Source: Acinetobacter zhairuonensis (GTDB lineage: Bacteria > Pseudomonadota > Gammaproteobacteria > Pseudomonadales > Moraxellaceae). Taken from it: DNA of 64,000 nucleotides. The stretch lies in assembly GCF_022601715.1 (NCBI RefSeq), contig NZ_JAKVIM010000017.1, forward strand, positions 22,222 to 86,221, in the 5' to 3' direction. Position 1 is the first letter of the stretch, and each line of letters starts with the position of its first letter. A program made the position numbers and the translations under genes. This document shows positions 8,684 through 19,479 of the stretch, piece after piece. Under the pieces are notes generated by a model that worked only from the letters and a program-made list of their open reading frames with translations, searched no databases and was not told where the DNA came from.

Positions 8684-8923
8684 TTATTTTTTGTGCTGTA
8701 ACTTTTGTTCGAGTGCTTCGACTTGAGTAAGTAATTCATTCAAACGCAGATTGGCATTGGCGAGCGCAGTTTTCTGGCGTTCAATTTCATCACGAGAAAC
8801 CAAATCCATTTTTGTCACTGCTTCATTCAGCAAGGCTCTTAAGTTGTGTTCTAAATCACTTTTGGGTTGTTCTAATTGTTCTAGAATGGCTTGTAATAAA
8901 GTTTCAATCATTGTGTTATCCAT
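8684..8923 (-). CDS. ubiK: ubiquinone biosynthesis accessory factor UbiK (YqiC/BMFP family)
   Basis: 79 residues; the family runs about 80-100. The pattern is an amphipathic N-terminal helix, then LVSRDEIERQKTAL and a C-terminal coiled coil rich in Leu/Gln/Glu (LNELLTQVEALEQKL). UbiK trimers associate with the inner membrane and support the soluble Ubi complex in making ubiquinone. An alternative start is the fourth codon after (ATG 8911); no strong ribosome site discriminates. It lies 66 bp upstream of comM on the same strand. Confidence 0.82.
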   Translation of the reverse strand: MDNTMIETLLQAILEQLEQPKSDLEHNLRALLNEAVTKMDLVSRDEIERQKTALANANLRLNELLTQVEALEQKLQHKK

Positions 8924-8941
8924 ACTGATGGAGACGAGCGC

Positions 8942-8960
8942 GAGCAGTGTATCACTGCTC
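8942..8960. promoter_or_regulatory. perfect 8-bp inverted repeat between ubiK and glnK
   Basis: GAGCAGTG-TAT-CACTGCTC, a perfect dyad, begins 19 bp upstream of the ubiK start and lies about 190 bp upstream of the glnK sigma-54 promoter. It has the form of a dimeric regulator's operator. It does not fit the NtrC consensus well. Confidence 0.45.
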
Positions 8961-9020
8961 TGACACAGACTGTAGTGCTTTCCCGTGAATCATTAAATAT
9001 ATCTCGCTAAAATCGTCATA

Positions 9021-9034
9021 TTTCTGCGAAAAAT
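9021..9034 (+). promoter_or_regulatory. 14-bp element shared with the TorF porin upstream region
   Basis: TTTCTGCGAAAAAT, identical to 6227-6240. Here it lies about 99 bp upstream of the -24 GG of the glnK promoter. Confidence 0.4.
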
Positions 9035-9085
9035 GTCCGATATTGAAGGTCTAAGCTTCGATTAACTGGAGAAAATAGGGTATAA

Positions 9086-9529
<444 letters not shown>

Positions 9530-9587
9530 TTTGGCATAAAGTTTGCAGAGTATCGAATAACTCGCAAAATTAGGTTGGGGGACACGA

Positions 9588-10988
9588 ATGAAAAAAATGC
9601 TACTTGCGCTGAGTCTATCAGGCGCACTCTTAGGAGGTTCTGTTGCTTGGGCTGAAGAAGTCACAGCATCTGCTCCATCAGAAGAAATCACAACTTCAGT
9701 TGAAACTACTGCAGCAGCTTTACCCGATGCACAGGCAGTAGCAACACCAGCTCCAGCTGAAGAAGCTGCAGCACCTGTCGCAGAGCCAACTCTTGATACG
9801 GGTGACACGGCTTGGATTCTAGTTTCTACTGCATTGGTCTTGTTAATGACCATTCCTGGCTTGGCACTCTTCTACGGTGGTATGGTCCGTAAGAAAAACG
9901 TGTTAAGCACCATGGCACACAGCTTTGTTGCGGCAGCAGTGGTCAGCCTTGCTTGGGTGATTGTTGGTTATACGCTTGCCTTTACGGAAGGGAATGCCTT
10001 CATTGGTGGTTTTGATAAGGTCATGCTTTCAGGTATTACCACAACTGCCTTAACCGGAACGATTCCAGAAATTCTCTTTGTTATTTTCCAAATGACATTC
10101 GCCATTATCACGGTAGCGATTATTAGTGGTTCTATCGCAGAGCGTATGAAATTTGGTGCTTTCGTCGCGTTCATTGCCATTTGGGTCGTGGTCGTCTATG
10201 CACCAATTACTCACTGGGTATGGGGTGGTGGTTGGTTATTCAATGACGGTGCACTCGATTTCGCAGGCGGTACAGTGGTCCATATCAACTCAGGTGTTGC
10301 AGGTCTAGTGGCTGCATATATGTTGGGTAAACGTATGGGGCTGGGTCGTGAATCTATGGCACCACATAATCTGACTTTAACTGTTCTCGGTGCGAGCCTA
10401 GTATGGGTAGGCTGGTTTGGTTTCAATGGTGGTTCAGCATTGGGTGCAAATGGCTCAGCGGGTTATGCACTTGTGACGACACAAGTTGCAGCAGCAGCAG
10501 CGGCAGTGGCTTGGTTAATTACTGAAAAAGTTGTACGTGGTAAAGCTTCTGTTCTTGGTGGCGCATCTGGTGCAGTTGCTGGTCTGGTCGTTATTACACC
10601 TGCGGCTGGTTTTGTGACTGTCGGTGGTGCATTAGCGATGGGTCTGATCGGCGGTGTGGTGTGCTTCTGGGGGATTACAGGTCTGAAACGTGCCCTTAAA
10701 GCTGATGACTCATTAGATGCTTTTGGTTTACACGGTGTGGGTGGTATTGTGGGTGCGATTTTAACTGCATTCTTCGCAAGTGAATTCATCATGGGTGATA
10801 ACGCTCCTGCGAACATGATGAGCCAATTATGGGTTCAAATTGAAGGTGTACTTGCAACCATCGCTTACTCTGCAGTCTTAACGTTTGTGATCTTAAAAGT
10901 GATTGATGTCGTGATTGGCATTCGTGTTGAAGCTGATGATGAGCGTATGGGTCTCGACTTAAGCCAACATGGTGAACGTATTGAATAA
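9588..10988 (+). CDS. amtB: ammonium transporter AmtB
   Basis: 466 residues. A signal peptide (MKKMLLALSLSGALLGGSVAWA) is followed by an unusual Ala/Pro/Glu/Thr-rich stretch of about 45 residues. The 11-helix channel core starts near DTGDTAWILVSTALVLLM. The twin pore histidines are recognisable in DFAGGTVVHI and FGLHGVGG. It conducts ammonia/ammonium across the inner membrane as a trimer and is gated by GlnK, encoded just upstream. The ribosome site is the strongly G-rich TTGGGGGA (9575-9582), 8 bases of which are complementary to the CCCCC motif of the putative small RNA at 47.4 kb. Confidence 0.95.
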   Translation: MKKMLLALSLSGALLGGSVAWAEEVTASAPSEEITTSVETTAAALPDAQAVATPAPAEEAAAPVAEPTLDTGDTAWILVSTALVLLMTIPGLALFYGGMVRKKNVLSTMAHSFVAAAVVSLAWVIVGYTLAFTEGNAFIGGFDKVMLSGITTTALTGTIPEILFVIFQMTFAIITVAIISGSIAERMKFGAFVAFIAIWVVVVYAPITHWVWGGGWLFNDGALDFAGGTVVHINSGVAGLVAAYMLGKRMGLGRESMAPHNLTLTVLGASLVWVGWFGFNGGSALGANGSAGYALVTTQVAAAAAAVAWLITEKVVRGKASVLGGASGAVAGLVVITPAAGFVTVGGALAMGLIGGVVCFWGITGLKRALKADDSLDAFGLHGVGGIVGAILTAFFASEFIMGDNAPANMMSQLWVQIEGVLATIAYSAVLTFVILKVIDVVIGIRVEADDERMGLDLSQHGERIE

Positions 10989-11018
10989 TTTTATAACGAT
11001 ATAATCAATATATTGTGT

Positions 11019-11046
11019 AAAACAGCCCGAAAGGGCTGTTTTTTTT
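11019..11046 (+). terminator. intrinsic terminator of glnK-amtB
   Basis: AACAGCCC-GAAA-GGGCTGTT hairpin followed by six more T residues, 30 bp after the amtB stop. Confidence 0.88.
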
Positions 11047-11128
11047 CCATATCTAGCGTAATGCTCTACAAAAACCATAATTTTTGCTACACTCAGAATT
11101 CAAGATTGTTTTGTTTAATTCAACCGCC

Positions 11129-11590
11129 ATGCATTGTCCCTTTTGCAACGCCGCAGACAGTAAAGTCATCGACTCGCGCTTAGCCGCAGAAGGCTGTCAA
11201 ATCAGACGTCGCCGTGAATGTATCAGTTGCGGTGAACGCTTCACGACATTTGAAAGTTATGAAGTGGTCATGCCGCGCGTGATTAAATCAGATGGTAAAA
11301 ATGAACCTTTTGATGAAGCCAAGTTACGTCGTTCATTGATGCATGCTTTACAAAAGCGTCCTGTTACGCAAGAACAAATCGAAGCAGTATTAAGCGATAT
11401 CCAACTGCATATTCGTCGATTAGGTGAACGTGATGTGAAATCACGGACCATCGGAGAAATTGTGATGCAAGCTTTATTTGCACTGGATCATGTGGCTTAT
11501 GTACGTTTTGCTTCGGTCTATCAAGACTTTCAGGATGTAGAAGCTTTCCGTCGTCAAATTGAACAAATGCAACAACGTGAACATGAGTGA
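11129..11590 (+). CDS. nrdR: transcriptional repressor NrdR
   Basis: 153 residues from ATG 11129, where the family's invariant MHCPFC begins; the frame is open for 15 codons before it but these are not NrdR-like. The zinc ribbon uses C3, C6, C31 and C34 ([10 protein letters not shown]), followed by an ATP-cone domain with [14 protein letters not shown]. NrdR represses ribonucleotide reductase genes when dATP is high. It overlaps ribD by 4 bp (GTGA), the common nrdR-ribD arrangement. Confidence 0.95.
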   Translation: MHCPFCNAADSKVIDSRLAAEGCQIRRRRECISCGERFTTFESYEVVMPRVIKSDGKNEPFDEAKLRRSLMHALQKRPVTQEQIEAVLSDIQLHIRRLGERDVKSRTIGEIVMQALFALDHVAYVRFASVYQDFQDVEAFRRQIEQMQQREHE

Positions 11591-12684
11591 GTGTGCCTGT
11601 GTCTGAGTTAAGCCAAGACCAAATCTGGATGCAACGTGCCATTCGTCTCGCACAACAAGGTCAGTATTCGACTCGACCAAATCCAAATGTTGGCTGCGTG
11701 ATTGTCAAAGATGGACAAGTGGTGGGGGAAGGATTTCACCCACGAGCGGGGCAGCCACATGCCGAAGTCTTCGCTATTCGTGACGCGGGTGCGTTGACCC
11801 AAGGGGCGACTGCCTATGTCACTTTAGAGCCTTGTGCGCATTATGGACGAACCCCACCTTGTGCTAAAGGTCTAGTAGAAGCAGGTATTGCACAAGTTGT
11901 AGTGGCTTGTTCCGATCCAAATCCACTGGTGGCGGGTAAAGGCATTCAAATTCTTCAGGAAGCAGGCATTCAGGTCACTACAGGTGTATGTGAAGCTGAT
12001 GCAGCAGTATTGAACCGTGGTTTTCTGAAAGCCATGGCAACAGGTTTGCCTTATGTCCGTTTAAAAGTTGCCTCGAGTTTGGATGGGCGAACAGCCATGG
12101 CATCGGGTGAGTCAAAATGGATTACTGGACCAGAAGCAAGACAGGATGTGCAGCACTGGCGTGCCATTTCTGGGGCTGTGATTACGGGAATTGAGACCGT
12201 TCTGGCGGATGATTGTCTATTGAATGTCCGTCAATTGCCTGATGTAGATGATATCAATACTGTGGTACAACCCAAGCGGGTGGTGTTGGATCGTCAAGGT
12301 CGGTTACCTTTAAATGCCAAAATTTTACAACAGCCTGATACCGTGATGGTGATGGGACCTTTTCGTGCTGAACTGGCGCAACTGGGTGTTATCCAGTTAG
12401 AAATTCAGTCTTTACATAGTTTGCTACGCACGCTGAAAGATTTTCAAATTTACGATGTGTTGGTAGAAGCCGGTGCAACCTTATCTAGTGCGTTCTTGCA
12501 ACAGGGTTTGGTGGATGAGCTCATCAGTTATGTCGCACCAACTTTATTGGGTCAATCCGCACGCGCGATGTTTAATGCAGAATTTGAGCATTTGGCAGAG
12601 CAACTTCGATTTAAGCTTATCGATGTTTCCCAAATCGGAAATGATGTGCGCTTAAGACTAACTCCCCTTCAAGAGTCTATATGA
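11587..12684 (+). CDS. ribD: bifunctional riboflavin deaminase/reductase RibD
   Basis: 365 residues from GTG 11587, which overlaps the nrdR stop; GTG 11593 and 11599 are alternatives. The N-terminal deaminase has [11 protein letters not shown] and [14 protein letters not shown], binding the catalytic zinc. The C-terminal reductase begins near [23 protein letters not shown]. The enzyme carries out two consecutive steps from GTP-derived pyrimidine to the ribitylamino-uracil phosphate of riboflavin synthesis. Its stop overlaps the next start by ATGA. Confidence 0.95.
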   Translation: MSVPVSELSQDQIWMQRAIRLAQQGQYSTRPNPNVGCVIVKDGQVVGEGFHPRAGQPHAEVFAIRDAGALTQGATAYVTLEPCAHYGRTPPCAKGLVEAGIAQVVVACSDPNPLVAGKGIQILQEAGIQVTTGVCEADAAVLNRGFLKAMATGLPYVRLKVASSLDGRTAMASGESKWITGPEARQDVQHWRAISGAVITGIETVLADDCLLNVRQLPDVDDINTVVQPKRVVLDRQGRLPLNAKILQQPDTVMVMGPFRAELAQLGVIQLEIQSLHSLLRTLKDFQIYDVLVEAGATLSSAFLQQGLVDELISYVAPTLLGQSARAMFNAEFEHLAEQLRFKLIDVSQIGNDVRLRLTPLQESI

Positions 12685-13976
12685 ATCAAGAGTCTACGGT
12701 TTATCATAAACGACGTCACGCGGCACGGACCACAGACGAATACTTATTTCATCAATTGGTTCCTTATTTAGGAAACAAGCGTCGTTTATTGCATCTGATT
12801 TTAGAGGCACTTGAACAAACAGGGACCTTGAATGCCAAAGGTCGTGCGCCGATTTTTGCTGACTTCTTTGCAGGCAGTGGCGTAGTATCGCGTTTAGCCC
12901 GTCAAAATGGATATCGTGTCATCGCCAATGACTGGGAACCTTATAGCCATGCCTTGAACCACGCTATTTTGGCTTGTGTTGATGCACCAGCATTTAAAGA
13001 GTTGGGTGGCTATCAAAAGGCAATTGATTATTTAAACCGTTTGCCTGAAGTGAAAGGTTGGGTCACGCACAATTTGTGTCCACGCAATGACGAAATTTAT
13101 GATCCTGCCCGAGACCGATTGTTCTTTAAGCGTCGTAATGGTATGCGAATTGATGCCATTCGCCAGCAAATCGCCACTTGGCAGGCACAAGGTGCGATTG
13201 ATGATGTCGAAATGAGTGCTTTACTGGCACCACTATTGTATTCGGCCAGTTTCGTCAGTAATACCAGTGGTGTTTTTAAAAGTTTCCATCATGGCTGGGG
13301 GGGTAAAACCCAAACAGCATTGGAACGTATCGAATCTTTATTGTGGCTGACACCGAGCCGTTTTAGTGAAGTGGGGAATAATAAACAAAAGACCCCGATG
13401 GCTGAAATGTGGTGTGTCGATGCACAGCATCTGGCGAATCAGATGAGTGGCTTTGAAGTGGATGTCGCCTATTTAGATCCTCCATATAACCAGCATGCCT
13501 ACAGCAGTAACTATCATGTGCTCAATGCCTTAACCTTATGGGATCAGGTGGATTTGCCGAGCCCAGATACCAAAGGCTTTAAGAGTGGGATTGACCGTGC
13601 TTGGCGTAAAGAGCGCCCGAGTCCGTACAACTCTTCTAAATATGCCAAAGAAGCCTATGAAAAATTACTGTCAACGATCAATGCTCGTTATATTCTGACC
13701 AGTTATTCGACCGATGGTAATATTGAAGCTGCTGATCTGCTCAAAGCCAATCTTGAGCGTGGACGCGTAACCCTGTTAACCCAAGATGTACCACGTTATC
13801 GGGTCAGCAAGCAGCGTCAGTCTGAGCGCGCACGCGTATTGGAATTTATTGTGATTACCGATACCCATGCTAAACCTGGTCCACCATTACGTCAGTTGTT
13901 GGGTCAGTTGTATCACTTTGCAGAGTTGGGTGGAGTCGATACTTCGGGCGTGAGTACCCAATTGGCATTGTGGTAA
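12681..13976 (+). CDS. D12-class N6-adenine DNA methyltransferase, orphan
   Basis: 431 residues. VPYLGNKRRLLHLI near residues 27-40 and the SAM-binding FADFFAGSGVVSRL near 56-69 come before the catalytic DPPY (YLDPPYNQHAYSSNY, about 263-278), the order of alpha-group (D12) adenine methylases. No restriction endonuclease is nearby, so it is an orphan methylase. It is translationally coupled to ribD (ATGA overlap) and followed 26 bp later by ribE, so it is co-transcribed with riboflavin genes. A methyltransferase named AamA has been studied in A. baumannii; I think this may be its orthologue, but an alignment is needed. The target site is not readable from the sequence. Confidence 0.87.
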   Translation: MNQESTVYHKRRHAARTTDEYLFHQLVPYLGNKRRLLHLILEALEQTGTLNAKGRAPIFADFFAGSGVVSRLARQNGYRVIANDWEPYSHALNHAILACVDAPAFKELGGYQKAIDYLNRLPEVKGWVTHNLCPRNDEIYDPARDRLFFKRRNGMRIDAIRQQIATWQAQGAIDDVEMSALLAPLLYSASFVSNTSGVFKSFHHGWGGKTQTALERIESLLWLTPSRFSEVGNNKQKTPMAEMWCVDAQHLANQMSGFEVDVAYLDPPYNQHAYSSNYHVLNALTLWDQVDLPSPDTKGFKSGIDRAWRKERPSPYNSSKYAKEAYEKLLSTINARYILTSYSTDGNIEAADLLKANLERGRVTLLTQDVPRYRVSKQRQSERARVLEFIVITDTHAKPGPPLRQLLGQLYHFAELGGVDTSGVSTQLALW

Positions 13977-14002
13977 GTCCAAATTCAGGAAAGAGAAAGA
14001 TT

Positions 14003-14662
14003 ATGTTTACAGGAATTATTGAAAGTCTTGGTCGCGTCGAAAGCTTACAAAGCGTGGGTGGTGATGTACGTTTACGTATTCAAACTGATCTGGACATGTC
14101 GGATGTACACTTAGGTGACTCGATTGCCACTAATGGCATCTGCCTGACCGTGATTGAATGGGGTGACAATTGGTATGCCGCTGATGTTTCGCGTGAAAGT
14201 CTGAATCGAACGACTTTAGGCCACTGGAAAGTGGGTCAACCTGTGAATGTGGAAAAAGCCATGTTGCCGACCACACGTTTTGGTGGACATATTGTCAGTG
14301 GACATGTGGATGCTGTAGGTGAGATTACGTTGGTACGTGAAGATGCACGCTCCCTCTATTTTGAAGTGACTGCGCCTGCGGAAATTGCTAAATATTTAGC
14401 AGAGAAAGGTTCGGTAACAGTAGATGGCATTAGTCTGACCATCAACCATTTACGTGGCAATATCTTGAGTTTGAATTTGATTCCGCATACGGCTGAACGA
14501 ACCAATATTGGCACTTGGAAAGTCGGTTCTAAAGTGAATTTAGAAGTGGATGTTTTGGCGCGTTATATCGAACGTTTGCTTTTGGGCGATAAAGCGGCAG
14601 AGACCCAAGAACAGTCTAAAATCAGTATGGACTTTTTGGCGGAAAACGGCTTTTTGAAATAA
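14003..14662 (+). CDS. ribE: riboflavin synthase alpha subunit
   Basis: 219 residues from ATG 14003 with AGGAAAGAGA just upstream; MFTGIIE is the invariant family start, so the longer frame from 13970 is rejected. Two tandem lumazine-binding domains are visible, each with the same pattern (GDSIATNGICLTV near 44-56 and KGSVTVDGISLTI near 140-152). It dismutates two 6,7-dimethyl-8-ribityllumazine molecules to riboflavin. It is the last gene of the nrdR-ribD-methylase-ribE unit. Called ribC in some naming schemes. Confidence 0.95.
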   Translation: MFTGIIESLGRVESLQSVGGDVRLRIQTDLDMSDVHLGDSIATNGICLTVIEWGDNWYAADVSRESLNRTTLGHWKVGQPVNVEKAMLPTTRFGGHIVSGHVDAVGEITLVREDARSLYFEVTAPAEIAKYLAEKGSVTVDGISLTINHLRGNILSLNLIPHTAERTNIGTWKVGSKVNLEVDVLARYIERLLLGDKAAETQEQSKISMDFLAENGFLK

Positions 14663-14680
14663 AAACTATATATTCGCTCT

Positions 14681-14712
14681 GAAAACAGCCTAGAATACTA
14701 GGCTGTTTTCGT
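14681..14712 (+). terminator. strong hairpin after ribE
   Basis: A perfect 13-bp stem, GAAAACAGCCTAG with CTAGGCTGTTTTC, around AATA. The T-tract is short and interrupted (TTTTCGTTT), but the stem is strong and it lies 19 bp after the ribE stop. Confidence 0.75.
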
Positions 14713-14771
14713 TTCATATTTGAGTGAAATAAAGCGCGTGATACTTAAATTGAATAGCGTAGATTTATGTA

Positions 14772-15320
14772 ATGCTTGATTTTTTTCTAAATCTTGAACA
14801 AATGCTGCCGATGCTATTGGCTCAGTATGGCACATGGATCTATGCCATCTTGTTTCTGATTATTTTTGCAGAAACAGGCTTTGTGTTCATGTTTTTTTTG
14901 CCTGGCGATAGCTTATTGATTGCCGTGGGTGCATTGTGTTCATCTTCAGCCATCATCCAACTACATAGTATGGGGATCGTGCTGATTATTGCTGCGATCT
15001 TAGGTTATGCCGTTAATTACTATACAGGCAAGAAACTGGGCTTTAAGTATTTGCATCGCCATTCGCGTTGGATGAAACCCGAATATTTAAGCAAAACCAA
15101 CCATTACTTTGTTAAACATGGTGGCAAGACCATTATGTTGGCGCGTTTTATTCCCTTTGTACGTTCCTTTGCGCCTTTTGCTGCGGGGGCAGGGCATATG
15201 AAACTTTCCAGTTTTATGTGGTACAACACCGTTGGCAGTTTGATCTGGATTGGTGTCTTGCTCAGTATTGGTTATGGTGCGGGCAATATCTTTTTTGCGA
15301 CACTGGAATTGGTGGAGTGA
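14772..15320 (+). CDS. DedA family inner-membrane protein
   Basis: 182 residues. DedA hallmarks: FAETGFVFMFFLPGDSLL near residues 33-50, GYAVNYYTGKKLG, and the re-entrant-loop arginines in MLARFIPFVRSFAPFAAGAG near 122-141, followed by a final helix. DedA proteins are linked to undecaprenyl-phosphate or lipid flipping and to membrane homeostasis. It is a single gene downstream of the ribE terminator. Which DedA paralogue this is cannot be told. Confidence 0.9.
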   Translation: MLDFFLNLEQMLPMLLAQYGTWIYAILFLIIFAETGFVFMFFLPGDSLLIAVGALCSSSAIIQLHSMGIVLIIAAILGYAVNYYTGKKLGFKYLHRHSRWMKPEYLSKTNHYFVKHGGKTIMLARFIPFVRSFAPFAAGAGHMKLSSFMWYNTVGSLIWIGVLLSIGYGAGNIFFATLELVE

Positions 15321-15338
15321 TCTGTTTACAGATCACTC
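15315..15338. other. perfect stem-loop overlapping the dedA stop
   Basis: GAGTGATCTG-TTTA-CAGATCACTC, a perfect 10-bp stem that includes the dedA stop codon. No T-run follows, so it is more likely a 3'-end stabiliser or Rho-dependent end than an intrinsic terminator. Confidence 0.5.
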
Positions 15339-15364
15339 AATGACTTCAGATAAATGTTTGAAGT

Positions 15365-15583
15365 TTAGTGTTTGATAATGGTTACAGCAGGTTCATCGTG
15401 CCAAGTGAGGTTTTCACTTTTTGGGGATAGGCTGAAATGTCCTTTTTCAGATTCGCGGGTTAAAAACACTGAAAGTGATTGAAAATCAGCTCGACTAATC
15501 AGCAATTTTTGCGCAGATACTATCCATTGTTCGCCTGAATCGAGTGCAGAAATGCGGTGAGAAACGTGGTTCAGTAGGTCCAT
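15365..15583 (-). CDS. small hypothetical protein
   Basis: 72 residues from ATG 15583, chosen because AGGAAG lies 7-8 nt upstream; the frame stays open to a GTG at 15628. No signal peptide or membrane helix. The sequence is soluble and mixed (SGEQWIVSAQKLLISRADFQSL, then a Ser/Glu-rich C-terminal half). I do not recognise a family. It lies downstream of the holC-linked gene with an inverted repeat between them, so it probably has its own promoter. Confidence 0.55.
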   Translation of the reverse strand: MDLLNHVSHRISALDSGEQWIVSAQKLLISRADFQSLSVFLTRESEKGHFSLSPKSENLTWHDEPAVTIIKH

Positions 15584-15624
15584 TTTTTCTTCCTGATTTA
15601 TTGATAAGTCAATTTTTGGCGTGG

Positions 15625-15652
15625 TCACTTTAAACCGTTCGTTTTAAAGTGA
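15625..15652. promoter_or_regulatory. perfect 10-bp inverted repeat
   Basis: TCACTTTAAA and TTTAAAGTGA around an 8-nt loop, 42 bp upstream of the small hypothetical gene and about 60 bp downstream of the coiled-coil gene. It could be an operator or the 3'-end hairpin of the pepA-holC unit; there is no T-run. Confidence 0.45.
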
Positions 15653-15713
15653 TGACCATCATGTGACATTTATGTGTCAATTTCATGACATTGGTAAAAT
15701 CAGAAAGAAAAAA

Positions 15714-16346
15714 TTAAATAATTGGTTTTACATCAGAAAAATTAGAATTTTGTAATATATATTCAATTTCTTCTTGCGCTGCAGCACGCAGTTTGTGGCG
15801 GAATTGATTGACCGCTTGTTCAATTTGGGCTTCGGCTTCAAGCTCCAGACGTAAGCGTACGCTTTCCAGTTCAGAGTGAATGCGCTGGTCAAAATGTCCA
15901 AGACCAGGTGCAAAGTCTAGGGTTTGGCTACTATCATTTTGATGGTAACGCTCGGCATAGTCGAGGGTTTCTTGTTCAATCTGCTGGCGTAAATGAGCTA
16001 AGGTTTGGGTCTGCTGGGCAAATTGACGCCCTTCATCTTCCCACAATTGTTGCGCATAAAGTGCAGCTGCTGCGCGCTTTTCTGCCAGAGATTTTTCTAG
16101 CGCCAGTTGGCGACGAATCCGCGCTTCTTCAATTAAGCGTGCTTTTAAGTCAGCATAAGCCTGTTCAATAATTTGCTGCGCTTGATCTTGAGCTTTTTGA
16201 TCTGCTGCCAACCACAATTGCGTCTGGGTATTCGGCTGTAATAAATCACAGATATGGTTGAGGTCATCCATAAATGTCTGACGCACAGCTTCGGGCGCAT
16301 CTAACCAGCGCTGTTTAAAATCTGGACCGACATTTAATGCCACCAT
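15714..16346 (-). CDS. coiled-coil protein of unknown function next to holC
   Basis: 210 residues from ATG 16346, with GGGAGA directly upstream; the longer frame begins inside holC and is not supported. An N-terminal ~45-residue folded part (NVGPDFKQRWLDAPEAVRQTFM) precedes a long Ala/Gln/Glu/Arg-rich helical region (about residues 50-195) with heptad-like spacing. There is no signal or membrane segment. It follows holC closely and probably forms an operon with pepA-holC. The family is not recognised; a cytosolic structural or adaptor role is conceivable but unproven. Confidence 0.72.
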   Translation of the reverse strand: MVALNVGPDFKQRWLDAPEAVRQTFMDDLNHICDLLQPNTQTQLWLAADQKAQDQAQQIIEQAYADLKARLIEEARIRRQLALEKSLAEKRAAAALYAQQLWEDEGRQFAQQTQTLAHLRQQIEQETLDYAERYHQNDSSQTLDFAPGLGHFDQRIHSELESVRLRLELEAEAQIEQAVNQFRHKLRAAAQEEIEYILQNSNFSDVKPII

Positions 16347-16368
16347 ATATCTCCCTGAGGTTGAACAA

Positions 16369-18226
<1,858 letters not shown>

Positions 18227-18376
18227 TCACGCCTTTGAGAGTGTTAAGTCATTCAGCCATTGAAACATTTTTAGGGATAGAGTTTCAATGCAGATGCAGG
18301 GGAATAGGTTTTATATTTTTAACATTCGGGTAAACTATCGTTAGTTTTACTCTTTTTAAAAATTGGAAGAATCAAT

Positions 18377-19477
18377 TTGATTATTCGGCGTTATTTAGTC
18401 AAGCAAGTGGTCTCTACCTCATTGGTTGTAATTGCCTTATTGACCTTAATTATGATGGGTGGCCGATTAATCAAATATTTCGGCGTGGCTGCTCAAGGTC
18501 GTTTAGATGCCAGCATTTTATTTAGCATCATTGGCTATCGCTTACCTGAATTTTTAACCTTGATTCTTCCTTTAGGTTTTTTCATTGGTTTAATGCTAGT
18601 CTTTGGTCGTTTATATGTCGATCATGAGATGGCCGTCATGAATGGCAGTGGGGTGAGCCGTCATCAGTTGGCGCGTTTACTCATCCCAATGACCCTGATT
18701 TTTATGTTGGTTCAAGCAGGTTTAATGCTGTGGATGTCTCCGTGGGGGCTACGTCAGTTTGAACAGCTCACCACCAGCCAAGCGGTACGTACTGGCTTCG
18801 ATCTAGTTCGTCCCAAAGAGTTTATCTCTTCGGGTCCCTATACCATTTATGCAGGGGATTTATCCGAAGATCGCCGTAATCTGAAAGATATTTTCTTCTA
18901 CCAGCGTGCGGAAAAAGAAGGCAAGCCAGATGTGATGATTCTGGCGAAGGAAGCCACACGAGTGGAAGTCGCGAATGACAGCGCCAATGTGGTGGATCTG
19001 GTGCAAGGACGTCGTTATGAAATCTATTCAGGTAAGCCCAAATACACCCAAGCCGAATTCCAAAGTTATCGTTTACGTTTAGAAAGTGATAAAGAAGCCA
19101 AATTTGAAAGTGCGGAAGTTGAAGCGCTCCCGACTGGAAAGCTATGGCAAAACCGCAATGATCCAGTAGTGGCGAGTGAATTGGGTTGGCGGATTTTTGT
19201 CCCTTTGGTGATGATTGTGGCATTAGGCTTGGCAGTTGCATTATCTGAAGTGAGTCCGCGTCAGGGACGTTATTTAAAACTGTTCCCTGCCTTATTGATT
19301 TTTGCCAGCTTGATTGTGGCAATGATGGCGATTAAAACCCGCGTGAGCAAACAGGAAATTGGGGTTTGGGCTTATCCATTGGTGTTATTTGTCTATGCCA
19401 TTGCAGCTGCGATTTTCTCGCGTAAGCAAAAATTAGCCCCAAAAATTAAGAAACAGATTCAGCGAGTGAGGTCTTAA
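18377..19477 (+). CDS. lptF: LPS export permease LptF
   Basis: 366 residues from TTG 18377 with GGAAGA upstream. IIRRYLVKQVVSTSLVV is the typical start of YjgP/YjgQ permeases. Hydrophobic helices near 15-35, 60-80 and 100-120, a large periplasmic beta-jellyroll domain (about 140-255), then three more helices. With LptG and the LptB ATPase it extracts lipooligosaccharide from the inner membrane. It is followed 2 bp later by lptG. Confidence 0.93.
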   Translation: MIIRRYLVKQVVSTSLVVIALLTLIMMGGRLIKYFGVAAQGRLDASILFSIIGYRLPEFLTLILPLGFFIGLMLVFGRLYVDHEMAVMNGSGVSRHQLARLLIPMTLIFMLVQAGLMLWMSPWGLRQFEQLTTSQAVRTGFDLVRPKEFISSGPYTIYAGDLSEDRRNLKDIFFYQRAEKEGKPDVMILAKEATRVEVANDSANVVDLVQGRRYEIYSGKPKYTQAEFQSYRLRLESDKEAKFESAEVEALPTGKLWQNRNDPVVASELGWRIFVPLVMIVALGLAVALSEVSPRQGRYLKLFPALLIFASLIVAMMAIKTRVSKQEIGVWAYPLVLFVYAIAAAIFSRKQKLAPKIKKQIQRVRS

Positions 19478-19479
19478 AA

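Noticed and set aside
10463..10816. 117-codon minus-strand frame in amtB
   Set aside because: Pro/Ala-rich antisense of a GC-richer membrane-helix coding region; amtB is unambiguous.
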